From Halobellus sp. Atlit-31R (GTDB lineage Archaea; Halobacteriota; Halobacteria; Halobacteriales; Haloferacaceae), in the NCBI GenBank assembly GCA_003665935.1, contig QPLR01000002.1, forward strand, positions 699,043-763,042: DNA of 64,000 bases, in the 5' to 3' direction. The number at the start of each line of letters is the position of its first letter. The stretch's first letter is position 1. Under the pieces are notes generated by a model. The model was given only the letters and a program-made list of their open reading frames with translations. It did not search any database and was not told the origin of the DNA. The translations under genes and the position numbers were made by a program. Below are positions 55,720-63,887 of the stretch, piece by piece.

Positions 55720-57849
55720 ATGCGATACAGCCTCCTCGTGTTGGTCGGCCTGATTCTGCTCAGTCCGTTCGCCACTGCGGCGACTTCGTCGGCACACACA
55801 GCATCGATCGACGATCCGATCGTCTACGACCAAACCTCGACGGCCACTGACACGTCGACCACCACGACTACGACTTCGACAACTACGACAACCACTGAAA
55901 CGCCTTCGACAACTACGACAACCACTGAAACGCCTTCGACAACTACGACAACCACTGAAACGCCCTCAATTACGACTTCGACTCCCTCGACAACTACGAC
56001 AACCACTGAAACGCCCTCGACAACTACGACAACCGCCGAAACTCCCTCGACAACTACGACCTCTGTTCCGACTACAACTCCGACACAGACACCGACTCCG
56101 ACGCCCACGCCGAGCGAGAGTACCTGTGATCTCCCGCTCACCGAAACCGACGTTACGGGTCACTCGGTGACGATCACCGAGCCACCGACACGGGTCGTCA
56201 CGCTCAGCCCGAGTGCCGCGCAGACGATGTGGGAGATCGGAGCCGAGGACCGCGTCGTCGGCGTCTCACAGTACGCGACGTATCTTGACGGGGCCGACTC
56301 GAGGGTGACCGTATCAGGAGCTGGCGGTGTGAGTACCGAGAAAGTGATCGAGTTGAAGCCAGATCTCGTCTTGGTCCCGAACAGCACGCACGGGCGCAAC
56401 GCTGATCGCGTCGCGAAGATCCGCGAGCAGGGAATCCCCGTGTTCGTCTTCGGCACGGGCACGTCGCTGGAGTTCGTCGCGCAGAAGACCGAACGGATCG
56501 GACGTCTCTCGGGTGAGTGCAGCGCCGGCCGCGAGCGAGCCGACGAGATGCGAACGTCGATCGCTGACATCGAAGCAGCGCTCGAAGACGAGCCGACACC
56601 CGTCGGACTCAACTTCTTTTTCGGCTTCACCTCGGGGTCGAACACGTTCATCGGGAGTATAATGCAGGCGGGCGGGCTGGAGAACGGCGCAGCGGAGGAA
56701 GGAATCAGCGGATTCGCACCGATCAACGACGAGACGGTCGTCAAGATGAACCCGACCTGGATCGTGAAGCCGTCCGGAGCATCTGTGCCCGACACCGCCG
56801 CGTACGACTCGACGACGGCAGTGCAAGAGGGCCAGATCGTCAGCGTGAACAGCAACTACCTGCAGCAGCCCGCTCCCCGCGCCGTGCTGGCCGTCGAGGC
56901 GATCGTAGAGCAAGTCCATCCGGATGCGTACCGAGAGTATACGACGGGTGTCGACCCAGACGCGTCGAACTCCAGATCGAGCAGTTCAGACTCGAACGAT
57001 CGAGACCACTCGGACGATGACGACGACTCGGATCGCGATCGCTCACCCCGGACTGACCGTACACGCGGCACACCAGCGACGCCAGCGACGCCAGCGACGC
57101 CGGCCGCGAACACGGTTGCCCCGGTTACCGACCTCGGCAACGAGACGCAGGTACGTACTACCGGAAACGCGACGGTGAACCGGTCAGAGACTCGATCGAA
57201 CGAGATGGTCCGCGTGCAGGCAACCGACGTCGCAGCAAACGAGACGATCTCAGTTGCGGTGACGGCCGATGGCGTGCGAAATCAGACGCAACGGTCCGGT
57301 TGGGGCATCGAACGAGTCAATATGTCGTTTAGCACAGAGGCGAACACGACACTCGGACTCGCACAGCCCGCCGAAACAGAGGTCGAACGAACACTAGAGG
57401 AGTCGATTTCGAACGGGTCTGAGGACGCGAGTTCCGTGATCGGCTATCTCAACGTGAGCCATACAGCAGGGAACGACCAAATCTCGGGCGGTGAGTTAGT
57501 GATTCGTGTCGACGAGAGGACCCTCGGTGACAGATCCCCTGCATCGGTCACCGTCTACAGGTACCACGGCGGTGCGTGGGCGCCGCTTGAGACGACGTAT
57601 CTGGGGGACGGACGGTTTGCGGCTCGGACACCAGGGTTTTCCACGTTCGCCATTGCGAGTGTCAGTGCCACGACGAGCCAGCCGTCCGGATCGACGACCG
57701 CGACGACGACAGCAACAGCGCAGTCCCAGTCGCCCGAAACCACGGCGATGCCGCTGACGACCACGGTGGACACACCCGGCTTCGGATACACGGTCGGATT
57801 GGTCGCACTCACGTTGTGCGCTGCACTCGTCATTCGGCGACCCGAGTAG
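55720..57849 (+). CDS. Surface-anchored ABC substrate-binding protein with PGF-CTERM (BtuF-like)
   Basis: A 709-residue exported protein. A Sec signal (MRYSLLVLVGLILLSPFATA) precedes a Thr-rich stalk (residues ~45-135) built of 10-residue repeats. The next domain (~140-410) is a periplasmic-binding fold of the cobalamin/siderophore BtuF type (DVTGHSVTITEPPTRVVTLSPSA is its start, split here into two readable halves). It is followed by an Asp/Ser-rich linker, a PGF-pre-PGF-like domain and a C-terminal TPGFGYTVG plus hydrophobic helix and RR end, the PGF-CTERM signal for archaeosortase processing and lipid anchoring. No permease or ATPase is adjacent. Confidence 0.82.
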   Translation: MRYSLLVLVGLILLSPFATAATSSAHTASIDDPIVYDQTSTATDTSTTTTTTSTTTTTTETPSTTTTTTETPSTTTTTTETPSITTSTPSTTTTTTETPSTTTTTAETPSTTTTSVPTTTPTQTPTPTPTPSESTCDLPLTETDVTGHSVTITEPPTRVVTLSPSAAQTMWEIGAEDRVVGVSQYATYLDGADSRVTVSGAGGVSTEKVIELKPDLVLVPNSTHGRNADRVAKIREQGIPVFVFGTGTSLEFVAQKTERIGRLSGECSAGRERADEMRTSIADIEAALEDEPTPVGLNFFFGFTSGSNTFIGSIMQAGGLENGAAEEGISGFAPINDETVVKMNPTWIVKPSGASVPDTAAYDSTTAVQEGQIVSVNSNYLQQPAPRAVLAVEAIVEQVHPDAYREYTTGVDPDASNSRSSSSDSNDRDHSDDDDDSDRDRSPRTDRTRGTPATPATPATPAANTVAPVTDLGNETQVRTTGNATVNRSETRSNEMVRVQATDVAANETISVAVTADGVRNQTQRSGWGIERVNMSFSTEANTTLGLAQPAETEVERTLEESISNGSEDASSVIGYLNVSHTAGNDQISGGELVIRVDERTLGDRSPASVTVYRYHGGAWAPLETTYLGDGRFAARTPGFSTFAIASVSATTSQPSGSTTATTTATAQSQSPETTAMPLTTTVDTPGFGYTVGLVALTLCAALVIRRPE
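55875..56060. repeat. 30-bp in-frame repeats coding the Thr-rich stalk
   Basis: Two exact copies plus one near-exact copy of a 30-bp unit (beginning ttcgacaactacgacaacca) lie at 55875-55964, followed by degenerate versions up to about 56060. Each unit encodes ten residues of the STTTTTTETP type. Length variation by whole units would keep the reading frame. Confidence 0.85.
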
Positions 57850-57910
57850 CCGTTCGTCAGGCTGCCGTCGCAGCCACCACGGCTTTGAACTGACCCCAAG
57901 AACAACCGGT

Positions 57911-58630
57911 ATGCCACGCACTGTCGTCGTCGCCGGCGTCGGTCCCGGACTCGGTGAGTCGCTCGCTCGTCGGTTCGCTGCCGAGGGCTGTCAGGTCGCG
58001 CTCTTCGCCCGCACCGCCGAGTTCATCGAGGAACTGGCAGCCGACCTCCCGGGACCGGGCACCGGACTCGCCGTACCGACCGATCTCCGCAGCGTCGACG
58101 CGATTCGCGAGGGGTTCGACACCGTCAGAGCGGAGTTCGGTCCCGTCGACGTCCTCGTCAACCACGCCAGCGCCGCGTCGTGGTCAGGGCTTCTGGATTC
58201 GAGCGTCGAGGGGTTCGAGCAGGCGTGGGAGGTCGGCGGTCGCGGAGCGTTCGTCTGCTCGAAAGAGGCCGTGAGCGATATGATCGAATCCGACGGCGGG
58301 ACGGTCATCTTCACCGGCGCGACCTCCGCCGTGCGGAGCCTCGGCGGGACGATCGGCTTCACCGCAGCGAAGTTCGCGGCACGCGGGATGGCGATGGATA
58401 TCGCCCAGGAGTTCGGCCCCGAGGGAGTCCACGTCGCCCACGTCGTGATCGACGGGCAGATCGACGGCCCGGACGCCCGCGAGCGATCTCCCGAGCGCTC
58501 GGCCGAGACGTTCCTCGACCCCGACGAGATGGCGGCGACGTACTGGCATCTCGTCGAACAGGACAACGTCGACACGATGCCGTTCGAGGTCCACATCACG
58601 AACGGCCCACAGAACACCGAGTTTCTGTAG
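57911..58630 (+). CDS. Short-chain dehydrogenase/reductase family protein
   Basis: A 239-residue SDR-like protein. The cofactor motif is the variant VVVAGVGPGLGESLARRF (GVGPGLG at 9-15), not TGxxxGIG. The usual active-site YxxxK is replaced by FTAAKFAARG near residue 150, so the catalytic Tyr is Phe here. This matches a divergent SDR subgroup of unknown activity. The start at 57911 follows a 61-bp gap after the PGF-CTERM gene. It may bind nucleotide without classic reduction. Confidence 0.78.
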   Translation: MPRTVVVAGVGPGLGESLARRFAAEGCQVALFARTAEFIEELAADLPGPGTGLAVPTDLRSVDAIREGFDTVRAEFGPVDVLVNHASAASWSGLLDSSVEGFEQAWEVGGRGAFVCSKEAVSDMIESDGGTVIFTGATSAVRSLGGTIGFTAAKFAARGMAMDIAQEFGPEGVHVAHVVIDGQIDGPDARERSPERSAETFLDPDEMAATYWHLVEQDNVDTMPFEVHITNGPQNTEFL

Positions 58631-58686
58631 CTCCGCGTTCAGTCACGGAGCACAGAGCCGAAGTGCCTGGGAGGGCTGCAGTGAGT

Positions 58687-59031
58687 ATGGTCGACGACAC
58701 AGTCGCGGATGCACCCGAAGACGGAGTACCGACGGTCACGTGTTCGCGGTGCGATCGCGAGTGGACACTCCACTTCGAGCTCGACGAACTGTACGCCGGG
58801 AACCGAGCCGTCGAGCAGTTTGCGATCGACCACGAGCGCCACACCGGCCACTTTCCCGACGACGTGACACCCTGGGTCGCCGACTGTCGACAGTGTCCGG
58901 ACGGCGACCGCTACCTCGAAGAGCGGCCTGCCCGCCGTTGGGCGGAGACGCACGCCCGGCATACAGGCCACAGCGTCGACTTTCGGCCACCGGCTGACGA
59001 GGGCTCGGCGGAGCGCATCGGCGAGGAGTAA
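58687..59031 (+). CDS. Small hypothetical protein with Cys pairs
   Basis: A 114-residue acidic protein with two Cys pairs, VTCSRCDREW and ADCRQCPDGDR, and paired His motifs (HERHTGHFPDD and HARHTGHSVDF). The repeated RHTGH element suggests an internal duplication of a zinc-binding unit. There is no membrane helix. It is 56 bp downstream of the SDR and probably in the same transcription unit. I do not know the family name. The GTG at 58681 is an alternative start. Confidence 0.65.
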   Translation: MVDDTVADAPEDGVPTVTCSRCDREWTLHFELDELYAGNRAVEQFAIDHERHTGHFPDDVTPWVADCRQCPDGDRYLEERPARRWAETHARHTGHSVDFRPPADEGSAERIGEE

Positions 59032-59247
59032 CTCTCTCCGCGCGCCGTTACGGCGTGAGTCTCGGTTGGCCTCTCCTGGCATCCCCCACGACGACCGTCC
59101 GGACTGCCCCTCGAACACGGGGGGATCAGAACGGTGCCACCTCCGGAGACCGCCTTGGTCACGTTGTCGACGGTTGCAGGCCGATCTCTCGAAAACTGTC
59201 GCTATGGTGGTACGGCAAGAACCACGCGACATCTTCGATCGTAAACA

Positions 59248-59255
59248 CTATAATT
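59248..59255 (+). promoter_or_regulatory. TATA-like box of the zinc-ribbon membrane protein gene
   Basis: The octamer ctataatt lies 24-31 nt before the ATG at 59279, in an AT-rich 50-bp stretch. Confidence 0.55.
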
Positions 59256-59278
59256 GATTGTAATTTGACAGCATTTTG

Positions 59279-60082
59279 ATGACAGCCTGTAACAATTGTC
59301 GTCGAGAGATAAGCAACCGCAGTTGGTTCTGTGACTTCTGTGGAAGTGAGCGTCCGGACTGTCTCCAGTGCGGTACTGGCTTACGGTTCCACGAGTGCCC
59401 GTCCTGTTCGGCTGCGCCCGAAGCACCCTGTGAGAACTGCGGCACGCGGGTCACTGGGGACGTCCGTGAGTGCCCCCACTGTGGATACGACGCCGGGGGC
59501 GCGTACGAGGAAAAAGCAAACAGCTGGTCTCACTCGAAACTCGCCGTTATCGGCGGCGGCACGCTACTTCTCCTCGCCGTGACGCAGATGCTGGTGTCGA
59601 TCGGCTCCGGATTTTTTCCTCCGGGGATATTCCAGACGGGATTCCGGTTGATGACCTGGTTCTTCGGCCTGCTCGGAGTTGGCGCGTGGCTGCTGATCGG
59701 TGGATCCTTCTCCGTGATCTCCGATAGTTGGGGTAGTCACCGGGCGTCACAGGCAGAGCGCGCAACGGCCGCAGATATCGAACGGGCAGAGAAAGCACAC
59801 CAGTCAGAAGAGTACAGAGAGCAACTGCGGCGAGAGCGAGAGCGCAAGCGGAGAGAACAGGAGAAGCGGAAAGAACAACGCAGCAAGGATTTCGTTCAGT
59901 GTCCAGACTGTGGAAAACTCGTGTATATGACTGTCGAGGGTGAGGTGACGAACGTGAAGACCGATTCGCAGTCGGGAGCGCTCAGCGGACTCGGCAATGC
60001 GATCGACACGATCGGAGCCGACAATACCAAAGACTGCCCGAGGTGTGGCAGCACGGTGATGATCGAAAGCGAAGTCGTCTGA
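59279..60082 (+). CDS. Double-zinc-ribbon membrane protein with coiled coil
   Basis: A 267-residue protein of unusual layout. The N-terminus is a run of CxxC knuckles (CNNCRREI, CDFCGSERPDCLQC, CPSC, CENCG, CPHCG), that is, double zinc ribbons. Two hydrophobic helices follow at ~82-105 and ~118-140. Then comes a Lys/Arg/Glu/Gln coiled coil (~165-200) and a last zinc ribbon with CPDCGKL and CPRCGSTV. The function is unknown. GC is lower than in the upstream genes, and it is the last gene before the mobile region, so it may be accessory. Confidence 0.72.
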   Translation: MTACNNCRREISNRSWFCDFCGSERPDCLQCGTGLRFHECPSCSAAPEAPCENCGTRVTGDVRECPHCGYDAGGAYEEKANSWSHSKLAVIGGGTLLLLAVTQMLVSIGSGFFPPGIFQTGFRLMTWFFGLLGVGAWLLIGGSFSVISDSWGSHRASQAERATAADIERAEKAHQSEEYREQLRRERERKRREQEKRKEQRSKDFVQCPDCGKLVYMTVEGEVTNVKTDSQSGALSGLGNAIDTIGADNTKDCPRCGSTVMIESEVV

Positions 60083-60129
60083 GACCGGGGACGAGGCGTG
60101 ATGCTCCTCTCGGAGGGAGTGAGTACGCG

Positions 60130-60319
60130 GGGAGCGGGGGACAAGCCGATCACTCTTCGAGTCTGGTTCCCGAAAAAGTCCGCCCTCCCCGAATTGAAGC
60201 GGGCGAGACTCGCGATGCTCGTCTCGCTGCCTCCCGCTCGCGTCGCTCGCGGGAGCGGGGGACAAGCCGATCACTCTTCGAGTCTGGTTCCCGAAAAAGT
60301 CCGCCCTCCCCGAATTGAA
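60130..60319. repeat. 69-bp perfect direct repeat upstream of the integrase
   Basis: Positions 60130-60198 and 60251-60319 are identical (offset 121 bp). On the minus strand the repeat begins in what looks like the T loop of a tRNA (TTCAATT), goes through CGGGG and AGGGCGG-A to the 3' end, then a TTTTT run and ~45 bp of former downstream flank. It has the appearance of an attachment-site duplication made by the neighbouring integrase or a related one. Confidence 0.75.
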
Positions 60320-60348
60320 CGGGGGACTGCGGCGGAATAACAGGGCGG
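60300..60348 (-). other. 49-nt tRNA-like remnant lacking D and anticodon arms
   Basis: On the minus strand CCGCCCT (60348-60342) pairs perfectly with AGGGCGG (60307-60301), followed by discriminator A at 60300. Inside is a perfect T arm CCCCG-TTCAATT-CGGGG with all conserved T-loop bases. Between the 5' strand and the T arm are only 17 nt, so the D and anticodon arms are gone. A C1-G72 pair is typical of archaeal tRNA-Tyr, but the identity is not certain. It is a pseudogene, not a functional tRNA. Confidence 0.5.
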
Positions 60349-60408
60349 TATCGGGCAATCTGCTCGGCTTCCCCGACCGACGTCGTGGGTTCGCGGAGAT
60401 GACAACCG

Positions 60409-61407
60409 ATGACCCAAAACCTCGAACCCATCGCACCACAGAAAGCGGTAGACCTCTACCTCGCACAACGGGAAGACGACGCTTCTGAGAGAACCGTACA
60501 GGCTCACAGATACCGTCTCAAGCACTTCGTGCGCTGGTGTGAGCAGGAAGACCTCACAAACCTCAACGACCTCACTGGCCGCAGGCTCTACGAGTATCGG
60601 CTCTGGCGGAAGGACGACGGCGACCTCAACCCTGTCTCGCTCCGAACCCAACTCTCGACTCTCCGTGCCTTCGTGCGGTTCTGTGAGAGCATCGACGCCG
60701 TCGAGTCAGGGACCCACGAAGAAATCCTGCTCCCGACCCTCGATGCCAACGACGACGTCAAGGACGAGATGCTGGATGGAGAACGAGCAGAGGAGATTCG
60801 GGAGTACCTCGAACGCTTCGAGTACGCCTCTCGAAAGCACGTCCTGTTCGAGATTTTCTGGGCGACCTCGATACGGATGGGAACCCTGCACTCGCTCGAC
60901 CTCGAAGACTTCCGCTCGGACGAGCAGGCACTCGCAATCCGTCATCGTCCCGATGGAGGGACGTCCCTCAAGAACGGCGAGAGGGCAGAGCGAATCATCG
61001 CCTTACCGGAGCGCACCTGTGAAGTCGTGAGCGATTGGATTGCCCACACTCGTCCCGACGTGACGGACGACAACGGGCGAGAGCCGCTCATCACTACGGA
61101 GCAGGGGCGTGTCAGTCAGAGCAACATCCGTGCCCTCGTGTACCACATCACCCGACCCTGCTACTACGGGGAGTCCTGCTGTTGTGACGAGCAGTACCCC
61201 TACTCCTACGCCAGCAAGTGCGACCTCTCACGGAGTCCCCACTGCTTGCGGAAGGGGAGCCTCACTCACCTCCTGAAGAACGACGTGCCGAAGCAGGTCG
61301 TCTCTGACAGGGCAGACGTCTCGCCCGACGTGCTGGACAAGCACTACAACAAGATGACCGAGGAGGAGAAGATGGAGCAACGGAGGGAGTACCTCGACTC
61401 GATGTGA
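60409..61407 (+). CDS. Tyrosine recombinase / integrase
   Basis: A 332-residue site-specific integrase. An N-terminal SAM-like core-binding domain (residues ~10-110) has VDLYLAQREDDASERTVQAH. The catalytic domain has the first Arg in ATSIRMGTLHSLDLEDF, the HxxR motif in SPHCLRKGSLTHLL and the nucleophilic Tyr in LDKHYNKM. A Cys cluster before HxxR (CYYGESCCCDEQY and KCDLSRSPHC) is frequent in haloarchaeal integrases. It lies 60 bp to the right of the tRNA-like remnant and is the probable integrase of the element that fills the end of the window. Confidence 0.9.
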   Translation: MTQNLEPIAPQKAVDLYLAQREDDASERTVQAHRYRLKHFVRWCEQEDLTNLNDLTGRRLYEYRLWRKDDGDLNPVSLRTQLSTLRAFVRFCESIDAVESGTHEEILLPTLDANDDVKDEMLDGERAEEIREYLERFEYASRKHVLFEIFWATSIRMGTLHSLDLEDFRSDEQALAIRHRPDGGTSLKNGERAERIIALPERTCEVVSDWIAHTRPDVTDDNGREPLITTEQGRVSQSNIRALVYHITRPCYYGESCCCDEQYPYSYASKCDLSRSPHCLRKGSLTHLLKNDVPKQVVSDRADVSPDVLDKHYNKMTEEEKMEQRREYLDSM

Positions 61408-61772
61408 CCGCCCGATTGTCATAGGATTGTATGAGAGGGTTGAGGAAGTGCTGAACACCTTTCGATTTTATGATAGACAACAGGGATAACACAGTGGGAT
61501 TTAAGAGTGATGTGCTGTCCACATTCGTCTAGAAAGACAGGCTAATGGAGCCTCTATGTCCAGAAATACGGGAGGGGACTCGTCGCCACCTTTAAGTACC
61601 AATCTCCCGTACAGTAGTGTAAGGAAGTCAGAAACGTATCGCTCGCTGAGTAGCCACTTCTCCTGCTGAGAGTGTCCGTGTAGACGGTGGTTTGAGCAGT
61701 GGGTCTGACAGTCGTGTGACTGTTCAGGACGGCTCTTGAGCGATGGGTCTGGCTTGTGAGGAGTGACCAAAT
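61408..61772. other. 365-bp spacer with operator-like repeats
   Basis: No gene. Two related motifs ttgagc-nn-tgggtctg lie at 61692-61707 and 61736-61751 (44 bp apart), and a perfect inverted repeat acagtc-gtgt-gactgt is at 61708-61723, directly between them. The layout suggests a regulator or replication-protein binding site for the element genes that follow. Confidence 0.45.
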
Positions 61773-62423
61773 ATGCTAACGAACAGCAACGACTCTGGCA
61801 ATCAGGAGGACAGGGAAGCGTCCGATGAAGACGTGGATACAGACATAGCGGAAGCCGTAACCGATGGCGGGCAACCACTCGCCTTGGAGGAGCGACTCGA
61901 CACTGGCTCGAAGTCGTGGGGTGATGTGCAGAAGGACAAGCATCAGTACGACCATCAGCCGAGTTTCCCGCCTTGCTCGACGGCTCGCACCACACTTTAC
62001 GCACGAGAGGCAGACGGAGATATGGAGGAGCGATACGAGGTGTTCTTCCTTCTGCAACACGGTCGTCAGCATCCATACGAGCGGCGGTCGAACGGTTACA
62101 GCGAGGGGTGGGACAGGCAGAAGGTCCGACAGGAGAACGTCTGGAAGTTCTGCCGAGCGCACATCATCCTCTCGCAAGCGGGCGTCAACGGTCCGGTCAA
62201 GAAGTGGGCAGTCCAGAAGGTGATGCAGGAAGACCTCCAAGGGTTCAGCCGGTACTACGAGGGTATCGACGGAGCCGCACTCGGCTTTGCTACCCTCTGG
62301 TACGAAGACGTCGAGATGGCGAAGGACTCCTATCTGGTGGATGAAGCCGAGGAGATGCTCGATATAGACGGTAAGAAGTTAGTCGATTACGTCTGGCGGA
62401 AGTACGGAGGTGACGTACAGTGA
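61773..62423 (+). CDS. Hypothetical protein of the integrative element
   Basis: A 216-residue protein. The N-terminal ~70 residues are acidic and disordered, typical of haloarchaeal element proteins; the rest is helical and basic-aromatic (SEGWDRQKVRQENVWKFCRA, then VEMAKDSYLVDEAEEML). I do not recognise the family. It overlaps the next gene by 4 bp (GTGA), so both form an operon downstream of the operator-like repeats. Base composition is lower in GC than the chromosome, which supports foreign origin. Confidence 0.7.
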   Translation: MLTNSNDSGNQEDREASDEDVDTDIAEAVTDGGQPLALEERLDTGSKSWGDVQKDKHQYDHQPSFPPCSTARTTLYAREADGDMEERYEVFFLLQHGRQHPYERRSNGYSEGWDRQKVRQENVWKFCRAHIILSQAGVNGPVKKWAVQKVMQEDLQGFSRYYEGIDGAALGFATLWYEDVEMAKDSYLVDEAEEMLDIDGKKLVDYVWRKYGGDVQ

Positions 62424-63355
62424 GTCGCTTCGACTTCACATTCCAGCAGGGCAGCGAGGATAACACGGGTGGTGGCTGTTTCCCAAGTCGCCTGAAGGAA
62501 CACGACCAGTGGCTTGTGACACAGGAGAAGAAACCAGTCGCTCCGTCGAAGGGGTGGCAGAAGTCGGTGAACCTACTCCCCTTCACCGAGGCACAGAACA
62601 AGGCCGAGCAACCCGGTGGAGAGGTCGGCTTCTGCTTCACCAAGAGCGGCCCTTTCGTCGGGTTCGACTTGGACGACGTGAAGGAGGATGGAAAGTTCAC
62701 CGACGAGGCACTCGGTATCGTTCGACGGCTCAACTCTTACACCGAGGTATCGAGTTCGGGCACAGGTCTACACATCATCGGAGAAGGCGAGCGGTTGGAC
62801 GACCGTAAGCATCGAGATGACTTCTCCGAGAGTGGTCACCTCGAAGTGTACGACGAGGGCCGGTACTTCGTCCTGACCGGAGATGTGTACGAGGGCTTCA
62901 CATCGGTCAAGAGCAGGCCCACAGTTGTCCAAGAGGTACAGGATGAGTATCTCCCTGAGTGCCAGAAGTTCTCCTTCACGGGCCAGCAGAAGCCTGTGAG
63001 CGAACAGGAGTTCGACGGAGGGCAGACGGATGCAACTCCTGAGCAGGTACATCGGACTATGCGTGCCTACGTCAATAGCGATAACCACGACGTCGACCGA
63101 GAGGTACTCCGCTTATGGCGAGGGAGCGATGAAGGTCGCAATACCACATCCGAGGCAGATATGGCCTTGGTGAAGCAACTCTACTACTGGTGCAAGGGCG
63201 ACCAGCAGTTGATGGACGAGTGTTTCCGAGCCTCTGGTCGGATACGTCCGAAGTGGGACGAGGTACACTCCGCTGACGGAGCCACGTACGGGGAGATGGC
63301 CATACGGAAGGTGTGTCGAACCAACAGCGACACCTTCGGAGGGAGGTACGTGTAG
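62420..63355 (+). CDS. Prim-pol-like replication protein (NrS-1 polymerase family)
   Basis: A 311-residue protein with a GTG start. The archaeo-eukaryotic primase core is seen as VGFDLDDVKEDGK (DxD-type metal motif), SSSGTGLHIIGEG (sGxGxH) and YDEGRYFVLTGD. Near the C-terminus EADMALVKQLYYWCKGD and FRASGRIRPKWDE match the PriCT-like tail that links such primases to helicases in bacteriophage NrS-1-like proteins. A helicase domain is absent, so the protein ends after the primase unit, or the helicase is elsewhere. It would prime or copy the element DNA. Confidence 0.72.
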   Translation: MSRFDFTFQQGSEDNTGGGCFPSRLKEHDQWLVTQEKKPVAPSKGWQKSVNLLPFTEAQNKAEQPGGEVGFCFTKSGPFVGFDLDDVKEDGKFTDEALGIVRRLNSYTEVSSSGTGLHIIGEGERLDDRKHRDDFSESGHLEVYDEGRYFVLTGDVYEGFTSVKSRPTVVQEVQDEYLPECQKFSFTGQQKPVSEQEFDGGQTDATPEQVHRTMRAYVNSDNHDVDREVLRLWRGSDEGRNTTSEADMALVKQLYYWCKGDQQLMDECFRASGRIRPKWDEVHSADGATYGEMAIRKVCRTNSDTFGGRYV

Positions 63356-63500
63356 AGAGGATAGGAGTTCTAGAGTATGGTCACTTCACACCCACCCGTG
63401 TTATCTCGTCGGTCCTCAACTGAGGTACACGGGGTGTTTCCCATATACGTCATCTCTCGCCCAATCCCTACATATTACACTATGACAATCGGGACACCGT

Positions 63501-63887
63501 CTATTTTCGTTTGGCTACAAAAATTCGCTCCTCGAAACGGCCATACGCCCTCGTCGGGTCAGATAGTTCCTCGACAATTTCATACCCCAAGTTCTGTATC
63601 AACGAGCGCACCTTATCCGGCTGGTATTCCACGATTAGTTCATTGTCATCAGGAACTGCGTGATGCTCAACTATCAACTTGTTAGGTCGTTTGCTGAGTC
63701 CTTGCAATATCGGAATCTCCGCACCGTCTGCATCAATCGCAAGCGTATCACACTCCGGTAATTCACTCGGAGATACGAGTTTTGCATCACCTGCAGAACT
63801 CCTGAGTGAATAGTCGTCTGAAACGATAGCGTGATGAACTGTAACTATCCCAGAAACACCATTTATGTCGGTGGCATTGGTCTTTAG
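63501..63887 (-). pseudogene. Truncated FkbM-family methyltransferase
   Basis: On the minus strand a frame of about 128 codons encodes the C-terminal part of a FkbM-type SAM methyltransferase: INGVSGIVTVHHAIVSDD, then CDTLAIDADGAEIPILQG (the iDxxGxE-like motif) and IVEHHAVPDD. The N-terminal SAM-binding part is missing, since the frame meets a stop at 63888-63890. No good start codon lies within it. It is therefore a fragment, cut by or joined to another sequence at this point. Low GC fits a mobile region. Confidence 0.6.

Larger units (their letters stand above)
60083..60408. other. 326-bp spacer with the direct repeat and a tRNA-like remnant
   Basis: No gene. It contains the 69-bp direct repeat (60130-60198, 60251-60319) and, on the minus strand, a 49-nt tRNA-like segment at 60300-60348. 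Position just upstream of an integrase gene makes it a candidate attachment region. Confidence 0.6.

Noticed and set aside
60300..60348. Functional tRNA gene
   Set aside because: Only acceptor and T arms are present; there is no room for D and anticodon arms (17 nt).
61501..62076. Minus-strand frame in the mobile region
   Set aside because: It is rich in Arg/Pro/Ser/Cys and overlaps the operator-like repeats and the better-supported plus-strand gene.
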